A stretch of DNA of 64,000 nucleotides from Nocardia arizonensis (GTDB lineage Bacteria; Actinomycetota; Actinomycetes; Mycobacteriales; Mycobacteriaceae). Shown here piece by piece: positions 9,450 to 19,422 of the stretch. Where the stretch lies: assembly GCF_001310275.1 (NCBI RefSeq), contig NZ_LGYZ01000065.1:1-64000 (forward strand). The letters run 5' to 3'. Position 1 is the stretch's first letter, and each line of letters opens with the position of its first letter. The position numbers and the translations under genes are program-made. The notes under the pieces are model-generated. The model had not been told where the DNA came from, did not search any database, and worked only from the letters and a program-made list of their open reading frames with translations.

Positions 9450-9539
9450 GCGGATGCGGGCATCCACCGATCGAGCGTACCCATGGTAATCGCAGAGCAC
9501 GCGCCACGCGCAGCGCGAAGGTTCGGCCTCGGGCGGCGG

Positions 9540-10475
9540 CTACCCGCTGAGCCGGGTTCGGGCCAGCACCGAACGGTGATCGGAGCCGGCGACGGTGAAC
9601 GCCCGAATGTCCTCGGCGGTGCCGTCGGCGACGAGAATGTGGTCGATGCCGATGACCGGACCCCAGCGTCTGTCGGTCGGATAGGTGGGAAGCGGTCCCG
9701 CCCCGACCAATTCGGCGGCCGCGGCGAAGCGGCCGTGCAGCAGGTCGCGGAATGCCGCGTGGTCGCGGGTGGCGTTGAAATCCGCGCCGACCAGCGCCGG
9801 ACCCGAGGTGGCGTCGAGGATCTCGCGGATTCGGCGCATCTCCACGCTCCAGGCCGCGAAATCCAGTGGCGGCGGCATGGGATGGAAGGCGAAGACCGCA
9901 ACCGGGCCGCGCCGCGGATGGTCCATGACCGCGCCGAGATTGTTCATGACGAAACCGTCGTATTTCCTGGTGTCGCGCAAGGGATACCGGCTGTAGATGC
10001 CGGTGCCCGAACCCCAGCTGCCGGGTTCGACGTATCGGTGGGGCAGCAGGTCGGCCAGGCCCGCGGCGTCGAGGCGGACCACCGCCTCCGGGGTCAATTC
10101 CTCCACGGTCAGCAGGTCGACCTGATCGTCACGCACGGCCCGGACGATCTGCGTCGCGTCCGCCCGGCCGAACAGCAGATTGGATTGCAGGACGGTGACC
10201 ACGGGACCGCCCGCCGCCCGCCCGTCGGGTACGAACAGCGGCAGCTGCGTCCACAGCACACCCGCGACCACCACGGCGGCCGCCGCCGCACTGCGCCAAC
10301 CTCGGGCGAGCAGGAACAACAGCAGGCCGACGAACCCGCCGAGCATGAGATACGACGCCCCGGAGGCCAGCAATACCGGTAGCCGACGCCCGCTGCCCGC
10401 ACCGAAATAGAGGGCGATCCCTACGACTCCCGTGACGACGGCGCCCCACCCCAGACCGAGCAGCGCCCGGTTCAT
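9540..10475 (-). CDS. Membrane-anchored endonuclease/exonuclease/phosphatase family protein
   Basis: The start at ATG 10475 (311 residues) is preferred because it begins directly before the first hydrophobic segment; an upstream in-frame start at 10550 adds a polar tail. Three transmembrane helices occupy roughly residues 5-100 (GWGAVVTGVVGIALYFG, YLMLGGFVGLLLFLLARG, AAAVVVAGVLWTQLPLF). The remainder is an EEP catalytic domain with LQSNLLFG, VEELTP, VGADFNATRD, IDHILV and a final SDHRSVL, i.e. the metal-binding Asn/Glu and catalytic His residues of the family. It probably cleaves a phosphodiester or phosphoester outside the membrane. A DNase, sphingomyelinase-like or phosphoinositide activity cannot be told apart. 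Confidence 0.85.
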   Translation of the reverse strand: MNRALLGLGWGAVVTGVVGIALYFGAGSGRRLPVLLASGASYLMLGGFVGLLLFLLARGWRSAAAAAVVVAGVLWTQLPLFVPDGRAAGGPVVTVLQSNLLFGRADATQIVRAVRDDQVDLLTVEELTPEAVVRLDAAGLADLLPHRYVEPGSWGSGTGIYSRYPLRDTRKYDGFVMNNLGAVMDHPRRGPVAVFAFHPMPPPLDFAAWSVEMRRIREILDATSGPALVGADFNATRDHAAFRDLLHGRFAAAAELVGAGPLPTYPTDRRWGPVIGIDHILVADGTAEDIRAFTVAGSDHRSVLARTRLSG

Positions 10476-10667
10476 CCATATTCGCACCACGGTATGAACT
10501 CTAGATGCGTTAGTGGAGAGTGGTGATCGACACCCGTATGCCCCAGACACCTCACGCGGCGCTGCGCGCCTTCGTCACCCGACTGCGAGAGTTGTTGCGC
10601 GCCTGATCAATCCTTCCGAATCCACCACGGACCCGTAGGCGATGACGGAGCCGGGCACGTCGTCCGG

Positions 10668-13600
10668 TCAGGCTCCGAAAACGCGCTCCACCACTGCTTT
10701 CGCGCGCCGGGTGATGCGCATGTAGTTGTCCAGGAACTCACTGCCGTCGTCATTGGGCCACCCCGCGACGCGGGCCACCGCCGAGAGCAGACGGCCCGGG
10801 CCCGGCAGTTGGTCGGTGGCCTTGCCGCGCACCAGGACCAGTGCGTTGCGCGCCTTGGTCGCGGTGAGCCAGGATTCGCGCAGCAGTGCCACATCCGAGG
10901 AGTCGAGCAGGCCGTTCTCCTCGATGACATCCAGCGACTGGAGCGTCGAGGTGTTGTGCAGTCCCTCGATGCGGTGCGCGTGACGCAGCTGCATGAGCTG
11001 CACGGTCCACTCGATATCGGCGAGTCCGCCGCGGCCGAGCTTGGTGTGCGTGGCCGGGTTCGCCCCGCGCGGCAGCCGTTCGGAATCCACCCGCGCCTTG
11101 ATGCGGCGGATCTCCCGGACGGCCTCGGCGGAGACACCGCCCCGCGGATAGCGCACCTCGTCGATGACGTGCAGGAAGCGCACGCCCAGTTCCTGATCCC
11201 CCGCGACCTGATGGGCGCGCAGCAGGGCCTGAACCTCCCACGGCTGGGCCCACTGCTCGTAGTAGGCGGCATAGGCGGCCAGGGTGCGCACCAGCGCGCC
11301 GTTGCGGCCCTCGGGGCGCAATCCGGCGTCCACGTGCAGCGGTGGGTCGGTACTCGGCGCCCCGAGCAGCCGCTGCACCCGTTCGGCGACCGAATTGGAC
11401 CATTTCACGGCCTTGGTCTCGTCGACGCCGGGGCGCGGATCGCAGACGAACAGCACGTCGGCGTCCGATCCGTAACCGAGTTCGTGTCCGCCGAGCCTGC
11501 CCATGCCGATGACCGCGAAATCCGCGGGGGCGGGTTCACCGTTCTCGGCCTCGTCGGACCGGATCACCGCGGCCAGCGCGGCATCGAGCACCGCGATCCA
11601 GACCGAGGACAGCGCGCGGCAGACCTCGGGCACGTCGAGCATGCCGAGCAGATCCGCCGAGGCCACCCGCGCGAGTTCGTGCCGTCGCAGCGACCGCGCC
11701 GCGGCCACCGCCCGCTTGGGGTCGTCGTAGCGCGCGGCGGCGGTGAGGATTCCGCGGGCGACGTCCTCGGTCTTGGCGCTGAGCAGCAGTGGTCCGGTGG
11801 GGCCGTCGGCGTACATGCGGATGGTGTCGGGCGCGTTGATCAGCAGATCCGGCAGATATTCCGAGGAACCGAGCACGATCATGAGCCGCTGGGCGATGGC
11901 GCTCTCGTCCCGCAGTTCGCGCAGAAACCAGATCTGGTCGTCCAACCCCTCCGAGACGCGGCGGTAGGCCAGCAGTCCGGCATCGGGATTCGGTGTGTCA
12001 CCGAGCCATTCGAGCAGAGTGGGCAGCAGCAGCGCCTGGATGCGGCCCTTGCGGGACACGCCGCCGGTGAGCGCCTTGAGATGTCCGAGCGCGTGTTCCG
12101 GCGCCACGTAACCGAGGGCGGCCAACTGGCGGATCGCGGCGTCGGGACTCAGGCGCAGAGCGTCGGAATCCAGTTTCGCGACCGACTCGAGCAGCGGCCG
12201 GTAGAACAGCTTCGCGTGCAGCCGCCGCACCCGCACCGCGTTGCGGCGGATCTCCGAGCCCAGGACACCGACCGCGTCCTGGCGGCCGTCGGGCCGGATG
12301 TGGGCGGCGCGGGCCAGCCACCGCATACCCTCCTCGTCGTCGGCGGCGGGCAGAGTGTGGGTGCGCTTGAGGCGCTGCAATTGCAGCCGGTGTTCGAGCA
12401 GGCGCAGGAACTGATAGGAGGCGGTCAGGTTCGCGGCGTCGTCGCGGCCGACGTAGCCGCCCGCCGCCAGCGCGGTGAGCGCCTCGACGGTGCCCGGGAC
12501 GTGCAGCGAATCGTCGACCCGCCCGTGCACCAATTGCAGTAGCTGCACGGCGAATTCGACATCGCGCAGGCTGCCGTGGCCGAGTTTGAGTTCACGCTCG
12601 CGCAGATCCTCGGGAACCAGATCCTCCACCCGCCGACGCATGGCCTGCACGTCGGCGACGAAATCGGGGCGCTCGGAGGCCGACCACACCATGGGCATGA
12701 GCGCCTCGCGGTACCGGCGGCCGAGTTCGAGATCGCCGGTCATCGGGCGGTTCTTCAGCAGCGCCTGGAATTCCCAGGTGCGCGCCCACCGCTTGTAGTA
12801 GGCCAGGTGCGAGTCCAGGGTGCGCACCAGCGCACCGGCCTTGCCCTCCGGCCGCAGCGCCGCGTCGACCTCGAAGAACGCCTGACTGCCGACGCTCATC
12901 ATCTCCGCGGCCAACCTGGTCGCGGTGGGATCGGCGGGTTCGGCGACGAAGACGACGTCGACATCGCTGACGTAGTTCAGTTCCCGGGCGCCGCATTTGC
13001 CCATGGCGATGACGGCCAGACGCACCTGGCACGGTCCGTCCTTGCACACCCGGGCCACCGCCACCGCGAGCGCCGCGGTGAGTGCGGCATCGGCCAGATC
13101 CGTCAAGTGCTGTCCGACGACCTGATACGGCAGCACCGGCTCGTTCTCCACGGTTGCCGCCAGATCCAGCGCGGCAAGCAGCATCAATTGGTCGCGGTAG
13201 CGCCTGCGCAGCCGTTCGGGCACCTGCGGATCGGCGTCGCCCGCGCGATACAGCAGTGACTCGGGCGCCCGGCCGTCCGGCGTCGGCGGCGCGGGTTCGG
13301 GCACCGCGGCGACCACGTCGAGCAGTTCGGCCCGCAGTTCGTCGCGATCGGGCAGCGTCTTGCGTTCGAGGATGTGCCAGGACGACGGATCGGCGACCAA
13401 GTGGTCGGCGAAGGCGCTGGACGAGCCGACGAGCGCGAAAAGCCGACCGCGCAGCGAGGTATCGGTGCGGATGGCCGAATCCAGTGCGGCCCAGTCGGTT
13501 CCGAGGTGCTCGCGCAACCGCATGAGAGTGTGCAACGCGAGATCGGCGTCGGGGGAACGCGACAGCGCCCAGAGAACGGGAACAGCTTCCACATTGTCCC

Positions 13601-13706
13601 AGCCCAATTCGCGCAGCGAATCGGCCGCGGTCGGCTCGAGCAATCCGAGCCGACCGACACCTGGCACAGCGGAGCGGGCAGACGGTGGCCGGACCATGAC
13701 ACCCAA
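10668..13706 (-). CDS. glnE: Bifunctional glutamine synthetase adenylyltransferase/adenylyl-removing enzyme
   Basis: A protein of about 1,010 residues with two nucleotidyltransferase-like halves. The N-terminal (deadenylylase) active site shows [12 protein letters not shown] near residues 244-254; the C-terminal (adenylylase) site shows [12 protein letters not shown] near 745. Each is followed by GLRPEG and helical bundles. GlnE adds and removes AMP on glutamine synthetase I to tune nitrogen assimilation. Start could be 13706 or the Met three codons on. It lies just downstream of glnA2 on the same strand, the same arrangement as Rv2221c-Rv2222c in M. tuberculosis. Confidence 0.96.
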   Translation of the reverse strand: MGVMVRPPSARSAVPGVGRLGLLEPTAADSLRELGWDNVEAVPVLWALSRSPDADLALHTLMRLREHLGTDWAALDSAIRTDTSLRGRLFALVGSSSAFADHLVADPSSWHILERKTLPDRDELRAELLDVVAAVPEPAPPTPDGRAPESLLYRAGDADPQVPERLRRRYRDQLMLLAALDLAATVENEPVLPYQVVGQHLTDLADAALTAALAVAVARVCKDGPCQVRLAVIAMGKCGARELNYVSDVDVVFVAEPADPTATRLAAEMMSVGSQAFFEVDAALRPEGKAGALVRTLDSHLAYYKRWARTWEFQALLKNRPMTGDLELGRRYREALMPMVWSASERPDFVADVQAMRRRVEDLVPEDLRERELKLGHGSLRDVEFAVQLLQLVHGRVDDSLHVPGTVEALTALAAGGYVGRDDAANLTASYQFLRLLEHRLQLQRLKRTHTLPAADDEEGMRWLARAAHIRPDGRQDAVGVLGSEIRRNAVRVRRLHAKLFYRPLLESVAKLDSDALRLSPDAAIRQLAALGYVAPEHALGHLKALTGGVSRKGRIQALLLPTLLEWLGDTPNPDAGLLAYRRVSEGLDDQIWFLRELRDESAIAQRLMIVLGSSEYLPDLLINAPDTIRMYADGPTGPLLLSAKTEDVARGILTAAARYDDPKRAVAAARSLRRHELARVASADLLGMLDVPEVCRALSSVWIAVLDAALAAVIRSDEAENGEPAPADFAVIGMGRLGGHELGYGSDADVLFVCDPRPGVDETKAVKWSNSVAERVQRLLGAPSTDPPLHVDAGLRPEGRNGALVRTLAAYAAYYEQWAQPWEVQALLRAHQVAGDQELGVRFLHVIDEVRYPRGGVSAEAVREIRRIKARVDSERLPRGANPATHTKLGRGGLADIEWTVQLMQLRHAHRIEGLHNTSTLQSLDVIEENGLLDSSDVALLRESWLTATKARNALVLVRGKATDQLPGPGRLLSAVARVAGWPNDDGSEFLDNYMRITRRAKAVVERVFGA

Positions 13707-13753
13707 ATTACAGGGTCGACCGCGTCAGGAGCGCTCCGCCGTCGGACCCGGCC

Positions 13754-15094
13754 TTACAGCCCGATGTACTCCCGCAACTCGTACGGTGTCACCTGACTGC
13801 GGTAATCCGCCCACTCCCGGCGCTTGTTGCGCAGGAAGAAATCGAAGACGTGTTCACCGAGGGTTTCGGCGACCAGTTCGGAACGTTCCATCGCCTGCAA
13901 CGCCTCGTCGAGGGTGCCCGGCAGCTCGCGGAAGCCCATGGCGCGGCGTTCGGCGACCGTCAGCGACCACACGTCGTCCTCGGCCTCCGGCGGCAGCGTA
14001 TAGCCCTTCTCGATGCCGCGCAGACCGGCCGCGAGCAGGACCGCGAAGGCGAGGTACGGGTTGCAGGCCGAATCAGGACTGCGGATCTCGACACGCCGGG
14101 AAGAGGACTTGTTCGGGGTGTACATCGGCACGCGCACCAGCGCCGAGCGGTTGGAACGACCCCAGGAGGCCGCCGTTGGCGCCTCGCCGCCGTGGATCAG
14201 GCGCTTGTAGGAATTCACCCATTGGTTGGTGATGGCGCTGATCTCCGGCGCGTGCTCGAGGATGCCCGCGATGAAGGCGCGCGCGGTGCCGGAGAGGTTG
14301 ATCGGGTCGTCGGGATCGGCGAAGGCGTTCGCCTCGCCCTCGAACAGGCTCATGTGGGTGTGCATGGCCGAACCCGGATACTCGGCGAACGGCTTGGGCA
14401 TGAACGTGGCACGCACGCCCTCGTCGATGGCGACTTCCTTGATCAGGTAACGGAAGGTCATCACATTGTCGGCCATCGACAGCGCGTCGGCGTAGCGCAG
14501 GTCGATCTCCTGCTGGCCGGGCGCGCCCTCGTGATGGCTGAACTCGACGGAGATACCCATCGATTCCAGTGCGTCGATGGCGTGGCGGCGGAAATTCGGC
14601 GCGGAATCGTGCACGGCCTGGTCGAAGAAGCCGCCCGCGTCGGCGGGCCGCGGCGGCGTGCCGTCCCGCGGGCCGTTCTCGAGCAGGAAGAATTCGATCT
14701 CCGGGTGGACGTAGCAGCTGAAGCCGACATCGCCCGCCTTGTTGAGCTGACGGCGGAGCACATGGCGTGGATCGGCCCAGGACGGCGACCCGTCGGGCAT
14801 GGTGATGTCGCAGAACATGCGCGCCGAATGCTGGTGCCCCTTGCTGCTGGCCCAAGGCAGCACCTGGAAGGTGGACGGGTCGGGGCGGGCGACCATATCG
14901 GCTTCGGACACGCGAGCGAAGCCCTCGATGGCCGAACCGTCGAAACCGATACCCTCCTCGAACGCGCCTTCCAGTTCGGCGGGCGCGATGGCAACCGACT
15001 TCAAATATCCCAGCACATCGGTGAACCAGAGCCGCACGAAGCGGATATCCCGCTCTTCGAGCGTCCGCAGCACGAATTCCTTCTGGCGATCCAT
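13754..15094 (-). CDS. glnA2: Glutamine synthetase-like enzyme GlnA2
   Basis: A 446-residue type I glutamine synthetase, the same length as GlnA2 of M. tuberculosis (Rv2222c). Motifs include FDGSAIEGFARV (N-terminal beta-grasp), the metal site FFLLENGP and EFSHHEGAPGQQEID, GSAMHTHMS, and the ATP/glutamate site NSYKRL. The adenylylation loop region near the C-terminus reads LPPEAEDDVW and lacks the canonical NLYDLP-like tyrosine motif of GlnA1, so regulation by the neighbouring GlnE is doubtful for this isoenzyme. In streptomycetes the GlnA2/3-type enzymes can act as gamma-glutamylpolyamine synthetases, so the substrate need not be ammonia. Start ATG at 15094. Confidence 0.93.
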   Translation of the reverse strand: MDRQKEFVLRTLEERDIRFVRLWFTDVLGYLKSVAIAPAELEGAFEEGIGFDGSAIEGFARVSEADMVARPDPSTFQVLPWASSKGHQHSARMFCDITMPDGSPSWADPRHVLRRQLNKAGDVGFSCYVHPEIEFFLLENGPRDGTPPRPADAGGFFDQAVHDSAPNFRRHAIDALESMGISVEFSHHEGAPGQQEIDLRYADALSMADNVMTFRYLIKEVAIDEGVRATFMPKPFAEYPGSAMHTHMSLFEGEANAFADPDDPINLSGTARAFIAGILEHAPEISAITNQWVNSYKRLIHGGEAPTAASWGRSNRSALVRVPMYTPNKSSSRRVEIRSPDSACNPYLAFAVLLAAGLRGIEKGYTLPPEAEDDVWSLTVAERRAMGFRELPGTLDEALQAMERSELVAETLGEHVFDFFLRNKRREWADYRSQVTPYELREYIGL

Positions 15095-15249
15095 GTCCGC
15101 GAGAGTAAAGACCCGGCGTTAAATCCGTGTTACATACAGGCTCAGGTTTGCGATGACGGTGCCCGAGCGGCTTTCCGGTATGAAGTTCGCGCCCGAACAG
15201 TCACGATTGTGAGGTTCGACGCGGAACGGACACGCCCGCGGGCCCGACC

Positions 15250-16794
15250 TCAGCACGTCAGTCCGCTCGAGGGTTCGACCAGGTCGGTGAGGTAGGCGAT
15301 GACCGCGCCGTCCAGACATTCGTCACCGGCGACCAGCGCGGCGGTATGCCGGTTGCCACGATAGGTGATCAAGACGGCGTTCAGTTGCCGGGCCAGGTCG
15401 ACGCCCGCCTGATACGGGGTGGCCGGATCGTCGGTGGTCGAGACCACCACCGTGCGCGGCAATCCGGCGACCGAGAGCCGATGCGGGTCGCTGGTGTTGG
15501 GCACCGGCCAGCTCGCACACAGTTCCAGCGGGGCGGCCCCGGTGCCGCGGCCGTCGTCCAGGAACGGCGCGGCCTTGCGGTATTCGCTGTCCTGGCGACC
15601 CACCACGGCCGGATCGAGTACGCGCGGATCGTCCACGCAGCGAATCGCGTTGAAGGCGTCCTGGGTGTTGTCGTAGCTGCCGTCCGCGCGGCGACCGTCG
15701 TACATGTCGGCCAGTTGCAGCAGGGTGTCGCCCCTACCGGAGCGCAGTTCGTCCAGCCCCGTGGTCAGCACCTGCCACATCTCGTCGCTGTAGAGCGCCT
15801 GCTGGACGCCGGTGATGGCGTCGCCGTAGCCGAGACCGCGCGGGTCCTCGGTCGCCGCGGGCTTGGTCAGCAACGGGTTCACCAGTTCCCGGAATCGCGC
15901 GACCGCGGCGCTCGGGTCGGCGCCGAGCGGGCAGTCCGATCTCGTCGCGCAGTCGGCGGCATAGGCGTTGAACACGCCCTGGAAGCCCGCGGCCTGGCGC
16001 AGCGATTCCTGCACCGGATCCTGCGCGGAGTCGACCGCGCCGTCGAGGACCATCGCGCGCACGCGGTCGGGGAACTTCTCGGCGTAGGCCGAGCCGAGGC
16101 GGGTGCCATAGGAGTAGCCGAGATAGCTCAGCGCCGGGTCGCCGAGGACTGACCTGATGACGTCCATGTCCTGGACCACCTCGCGGGTGCCGACGTGGGC
16201 GAGGAAATCGACTCCGGTCCGCTCGGCGCATTTGCCCGCGTAGTCCCGGTTGTCGGCCTCGGCGTAGGCGATGCCCTCCGGGGTGTTGTCCGGCGGGGTC
16301 TCGGCGCGTTCGGCGTCGGCCTCGCGCGGAGTGAGGCACACGATCGACGGCGTGGACGAGCCGACCCCGCGCGGATCGAAACCGACCCGGTCGAAGTGTT
16401 CGGCCAGCGGCGTGCGCCCGGCGATGCCGACCATCGAGAGTCCCGATACGCCGGGGCCGCCGGGATTCAGCAGCAGCGATCCGTACTTCTGCCCGGAGGC
16501 GGGAATACGCGAGAGCGCGAGCTGGGCGGTCGCGCCCTCCGGGCGGGCGTAGTCCACCGGCACCGTGATCCGGGTGCAACGGGCACTCGGCGGGAACCGG
16601 TCGTCCGCGTCGCCGAAGTCCTGGCACGAACCCCACTGCGGTACCTGGCTGTAGAAGCGCTCCAGTCCGGCGGGCGCGGGAGGCCGCGGGACCGGCTCGT
16701 CGCGCGACGCCGCGCAACCGGCCGACAACACGAGCAGTGCCACCGCCGCCAGAACCCGCCCCAGCGACGCGCGCCCGCTTCGTACCCGACCCAT
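15250..16794 (-). CDS. caeA: Lipoprotein serine hydrolase CaeA/Hip1-like
   Basis: The start at ATG 16794 gives 514 residues: a signal segment ending in the lipobox LSAGC, then an alpha/beta-hydrolase of the TAP/SCO7095 type. The triad is visible as nucleophile LGYSYGTRLG, acid STTDDPATPY and His RGNRHTA; LLLNPGGPG forms the oxyanion region. M. tuberculosis has two tandem copies here (Rv2223c, Rv2224c/Hip1); only one is present in this window. The family cleaves peptides or esters at the cell surface; Hip1 processes GroEL2. It is divergent from panB. Confidence 0.9.
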   Translation of the reverse strand: MGRVRSGRASLGRVLAAVALLVLSAGCAASRDEPVPRPPAPAGLERFYSQVPQWGSCQDFGDADDRFPPSARCTRITVPVDYARPEGATAQLALSRIPASGQKYGSLLLNPGGPGVSGLSMVGIAGRTPLAEHFDRVGFDPRGVGSSTPSIVCLTPREADAERAETPPDNTPEGIAYAEADNRDYAGKCAERTGVDFLAHVGTREVVQDMDVIRSVLGDPALSYLGYSYGTRLGSAYAEKFPDRVRAMVLDGAVDSAQDPVQESLRQAAGFQGVFNAYAADCATRSDCPLGADPSAAVARFRELVNPLLTKPAATEDPRGLGYGDAITGVQQALYSDEMWQVLTTGLDELRSGRGDTLLQLADMYDGRRADGSYDNTQDAFNAIRCVDDPRVLDPAVVGRQDSEYRKAAPFLDDGRGTGAAPLELCASWPVPNTSDPHRLSVAGLPRTVVVSTTDDPATPYQAGVDLARQLNAVLITYRGNRHTAALVAGDECLDGAVIAYLTDLVEPSSGLTC

Positions 16795-16999
16795 GACGAC
16801 GATACTGCCAGGAGTTTGCCGCGCCGCCGGCATCAGCCGATGCCCGCCCCGCGGGCGCCGCGCGTCGACGGGCGCGCTTCTGTGACCAATTGCACCAGGT
16901 ACCGGCCCTGGTCCGCCCTCGAGGCGGGTGGCACACTGGAGCCGTCAAACAACCCGGGGACCCGTTCGGGCCTCGAGGCGACAAGTAGCGAAAGGGACG

Positions 17000-17860
17000 A
17001 TGATGTCCGTATCCGAATCGGAAACCCCTGCCTACGGCGGCGCTGCGGCCGAGCCCGAGAAGCGGGCACGCAAGACACGGGTGCATCACCTCCAGCAGAT
17101 GAAGTCCGAGGGCGAGCGCTGGTCCATGCTCACGGCCTACGACTACTCCACCGCGCGCCTGTTCGAAGAGGCCGGAATCCCGGTGCTGCTGGTCGGCGAC
17201 TCCGCGGCCAATGTCGTGTACGGCTACGACACCACCGTGCCCATCACGGTGGAGGAGTTGATCCCGCTGGTCCGCGCCGTCGTGCGTGGCGCGCCCCATG
17301 CCCTGGTCGTGGCCGATCTGCCGTTCGGCACCTACGAGTCCGGCCCGCAGCAGGCGCTGGCGAGCGCAACCCGCTTCATGAAGGAGGGGCAGGCGCACGC
17401 GGTCAAGCTGGAAGGCGGCGAGCGGGCCGCCGAGCAGATCGCGCACATCACCGCGGCGGGCATTCCGGTGATGGCGCACATCGGTTTCACCCCGCAGAGC
17501 GTCAACACCCTCGGTGGCTACCGGGTGCAGGGCCGCGGCGACGGCGCCGAACAACTCATCGCCGACGCCGTCGCGGTGCAGGAGGCGGGCGCGTTCGCGG
17601 TCGTCATGGAGATGGTTCCCGCGGAGTTGGCCGGTCAGGTCACCCGCAAGCTGACCATCCCGACCGTCGGCATCGGCGCGGGCCCCGACTGCGACGCCCA
17701 GGTGCTGGTCTGGCAGGACATGGCGGGCTACACCAGCGGCAAGACCGCCAAATTCGTCAAGCGCTTCGCCGATCTCGGCGGCGATCTGCGCACCGCGGCC
17801 GCCACCTACGCCGAGGAGGTGCGGCGCGGCACCTTCCCGGGTGCGGAACACAGCTTCTGA
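17000..17860 (+). CDS. panB: 3-methyl-2-oxobutanoate hydroxymethyltransferase
   Basis: A 286-residue enzyme making ketopantoate from 2-ketoisovalerate and methylene-THF, the first step of pantothenate (CoA) synthesis. Landmark motifs are [44 protein letters not shown] and [17 protein letters not shown]. Either of two adjacent ATGs (17000, 17003) could start; GAAAGGGACG lies just upstream. The first ~25 residues are a polar, Glu/Ala-rich extension before the fold. It is divergent from the CaeA gene, as panB is from Rv2224c in mycobacteria, and is followed by a hairpin terminator. Confidence 0.97.
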   Translation: MMSVSESETPAYGGAAAEPEKRARKTRVHHLQQMKSEGERWSMLTAYDYSTARLFEEAGIPVLLVGDSAANVVYGYDTTVPITVEELIPLVRAVVRGAPHALVVADLPFGTYESGPQQALASATRFMKEGQAHAVKLEGGERAAEQIAHITAAGIPVMAHIGFTPQSVNTLGGYRVQGRGDGAEQLIADAVAVQEAGAFAVVMEMVPAELAGQVTRKLTIPTVGIGAGPDCDAQVLVWQDMAGYTSGKTAKFVKRFADLGGDLRTAAATYAEEVRRGTFPGAEHSF

Positions 17861-17867
17861 TCGAATC

Positions 17868-17907
17868 GGATCGGCCGGGGCCCTCCACGCACCGTCCCGG
17901 CCGGTCC
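17868..17907 (+). terminator. Hairpin terminator after panB
   Basis: GGATCGGCCGGG (17868-17879) pairs with CCCGGCCGGTCC (17896-17907), a 12-bp stem with one G-T wobble and a 16-base loop, starting 8 bases after the panB stop. There is no T-run, as is usual in high-GC actinobacteria. Confidence 0.65.
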
Positions 17908-17994
17908 GCGCTCTGTCGGCCGATCGTGCCCGCTTGCGGGCGCCGAAAAAATGGCACACTCGAAGCCGACAATTCGAAACGATCAGAGGTACCG

Positions 17995-18456
17995 ATGCCC
18001 CATCGCCGATGGCTGTCCCCGCGCGCACCGCTGGCGACGGCCGTGCTCGCTGCCGTTCTCGCCGCCGTGCTCACCGCGTGCGGCACCGCCGAGGACCCGA
18101 ATCCGACCGGCTCGGCGGGATCGTTGACCTCGACCACCCGTTCCGCCGTCCCCGCCACGGGGGCGCAGCCCACGGGCGCCCGGACGACACCGCCGCAGGT
18201 CACCTCCGCCGCGGCCACCGCGCTGTGTGACGCGATCCGCCCCGAACTGTCGAATTTCCGGGTGCAGGGACCGACGCTCGGCCGGATCGGACTGAACCTC
18301 ATCGTGCATCCATGGGGCGTGCAGAACGGGATCGACGTACTGGGCAACAAGGCCGTCGTGGACACCGTGACTGCCGAGAGCTGCCCGGATGTCCGCCGCC
18401 AGACCCTGGAGGCGCTGTCGACGCCGGACCTCGCCACGGTGATCGTCGGTCTGTGA
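17995..18456 (+). CDS. Small predicted lipoprotein
   Basis: A 153-residue protein with an Ala/Val/Leu-rich signal peptide ending in the lipobox LTACG near residue 29, then a Ser/Thr/Pro-rich linker (about residues 35-75), then a compact C-terminal domain with two Cys (ALCDAIRP and ESCPDVR) likely to form a disulfide. AGAGG precedes the ATG. No enzymatic motif is visible. Its TGA shares its A with the ATG of the proline iminopeptidase gene (TGATG), so the two are translationally coupled. Confidence 0.75.
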   Translation: MPHRRWLSPRAPLATAVLAAVLAAVLTACGTAEDPNPTGSAGSLTSTTRSAVPATGAQPTGARTTPPQVTSAAATALCDAIRPELSNFRVQGPTLGRIGLNLIVHPWGVQNGIDVLGNKAVVDTVTAESCPDVRRQTLEALSTPDLATVIVGL

Positions 18457-19418
18457 TGCGCACGCTCTACCCACCCGTCGATCCGTACGACTCCGGCATG
18501 CTCGACGTCGGCGACGGCCAGTCGCTGTACTGGGAGGTCAGCGGCAATCCGCACGGCAAGCCCGTGGTCTTCCTGCACGGCGGACCCGGCGGCGGCACGG
18601 CACCGTTCCACCGCCGATTCTTCGACCCGAACGCCTATCGCATCGTGCTGTTCGATCAGCGCGGCTGCGGACGCTCCACCCCGCATCTGGCCGACGGCGC
18701 GGATCTGGCGACCAATACGACCTGGCATCTGGTCGCCGATATCGAGGCGCTGCGCACGCATCTCGGCGTCGAGCGCTGGCAGGTGTTCGGCGGTTCCTGG
18801 GGCTCCACCCTGGCGCTGTCCTACGCCCAGACCCACCCCGACCGGGTCGCCGAGTTGGTGTTGCGCGGCATATTCCTGTTGCGGCGCAAGGAGATCGACT
18901 GGTACTACAACGGCGCGGCCGGCTACGTGTACCCCGAGGAGTGGGAGAAGTTCCTCGCGCCGGTGCCGCTCGCCGAACGCGGCGAGGACCTCGTCGAGGT
19001 CTACCACCGATTGCTGCACTCGCCCGATCCCGAGGTCGCCACCGCGGCCGCGGTGGCCTGGTCGAGCTGGGAGGGCGCGACGAGTTCGCTGCTGCCGCAA
19101 CCGGATCGGGTCGCCGAGACCGCGCAGCCGCGTTTCGCGCTTGCTTTCGCGCGCATCGAGAACCACTACTTCCGCCACGGCGGATTCCTCGACGAGGGGC
19201 AACTGCTGCGCGATATCGACACGATCTCCCACATTCCCGGGGTCATCGTGCAGGGTCGCCACGATATCGTCTGCCCGGCGGTGAGCGCCTGGGATCTGCA
19301 CCGCTCCTGGCCGGGGTCGACACTGCACGTCGTCGACGACGCCGGACACGCCGCCGACGAACCCGGCATCACCCATCACCTGGTCGCGGCGACCGACCAT
19401 TTCGCGAAAGTGAGTTGA
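18456..19418 (+). CDS. pip: Proline iminopeptidase (S33 family)
   Basis: A 320-residue alpha/beta hydrolase, typical in length for prolyl aminopeptidases, which release N-terminal proline from peptides. It carries VFLHGGPGGGT (oxyanion), LFDQRGCGRS, nucleophile GGSWGSTLAL, acid GRHDIVCP and His DDAGHAADE. The HGGPGGG and GGSWGS pair is diagnostic of the Pip branch. It has no signal peptide and acts in the cytoplasm. The start overlaps the stop of the lipoprotein gene; the CHAD gene follows after 4 bases. Confidence 0.93.
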   Translation: MRTLYPPVDPYDSGMLDVGDGQSLYWEVSGNPHGKPVVFLHGGPGGGTAPFHRRFFDPNAYRIVLFDQRGCGRSTPHLADGADLATNTTWHLVADIEALRTHLGVERWQVFGGSWGSTLALSYAQTHPDRVAELVLRGIFLLRRKEIDWYYNGAAGYVYPEEWEKFLAPVPLAERGEDLVEVYHRLLHSPDPEVATAAAVAWSSWEGATSSLLPQPDRVAETAQPRFALAFARIENHYFRHGGFLDEGQLLRDIDTISHIPGVIVQGRHDIVCPAVSAWDLHRSWPGSTLHVVDDAGHAADEPGITHHLVAATDHFAKVS

Positions 19419-19422
19419 TCAC

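Noticed and set aside
8205..10382. 725-codon + strand frame
   Set aside because: Spans antisense of the metallopeptidase and EEP genes and their intergenic gap; those genes have clear motifs on the minus strand.
10538..10606. 22-codon frame MPQTPHAALRAFVTRLRELL...
   Set aside because: Short, no ribosome binding site, no homologue known to me; probably chance.
10809..12542. 577-codon + strand frame opposite glnE
   Set aside because: Mirror frame of glnE; no domain content and no ribosome binding site.
15734..18028. 764-codon minus-strand frame
   Set aside because: Antisense to panB and in an alternative frame of the CaeA gene; no coherent protein.
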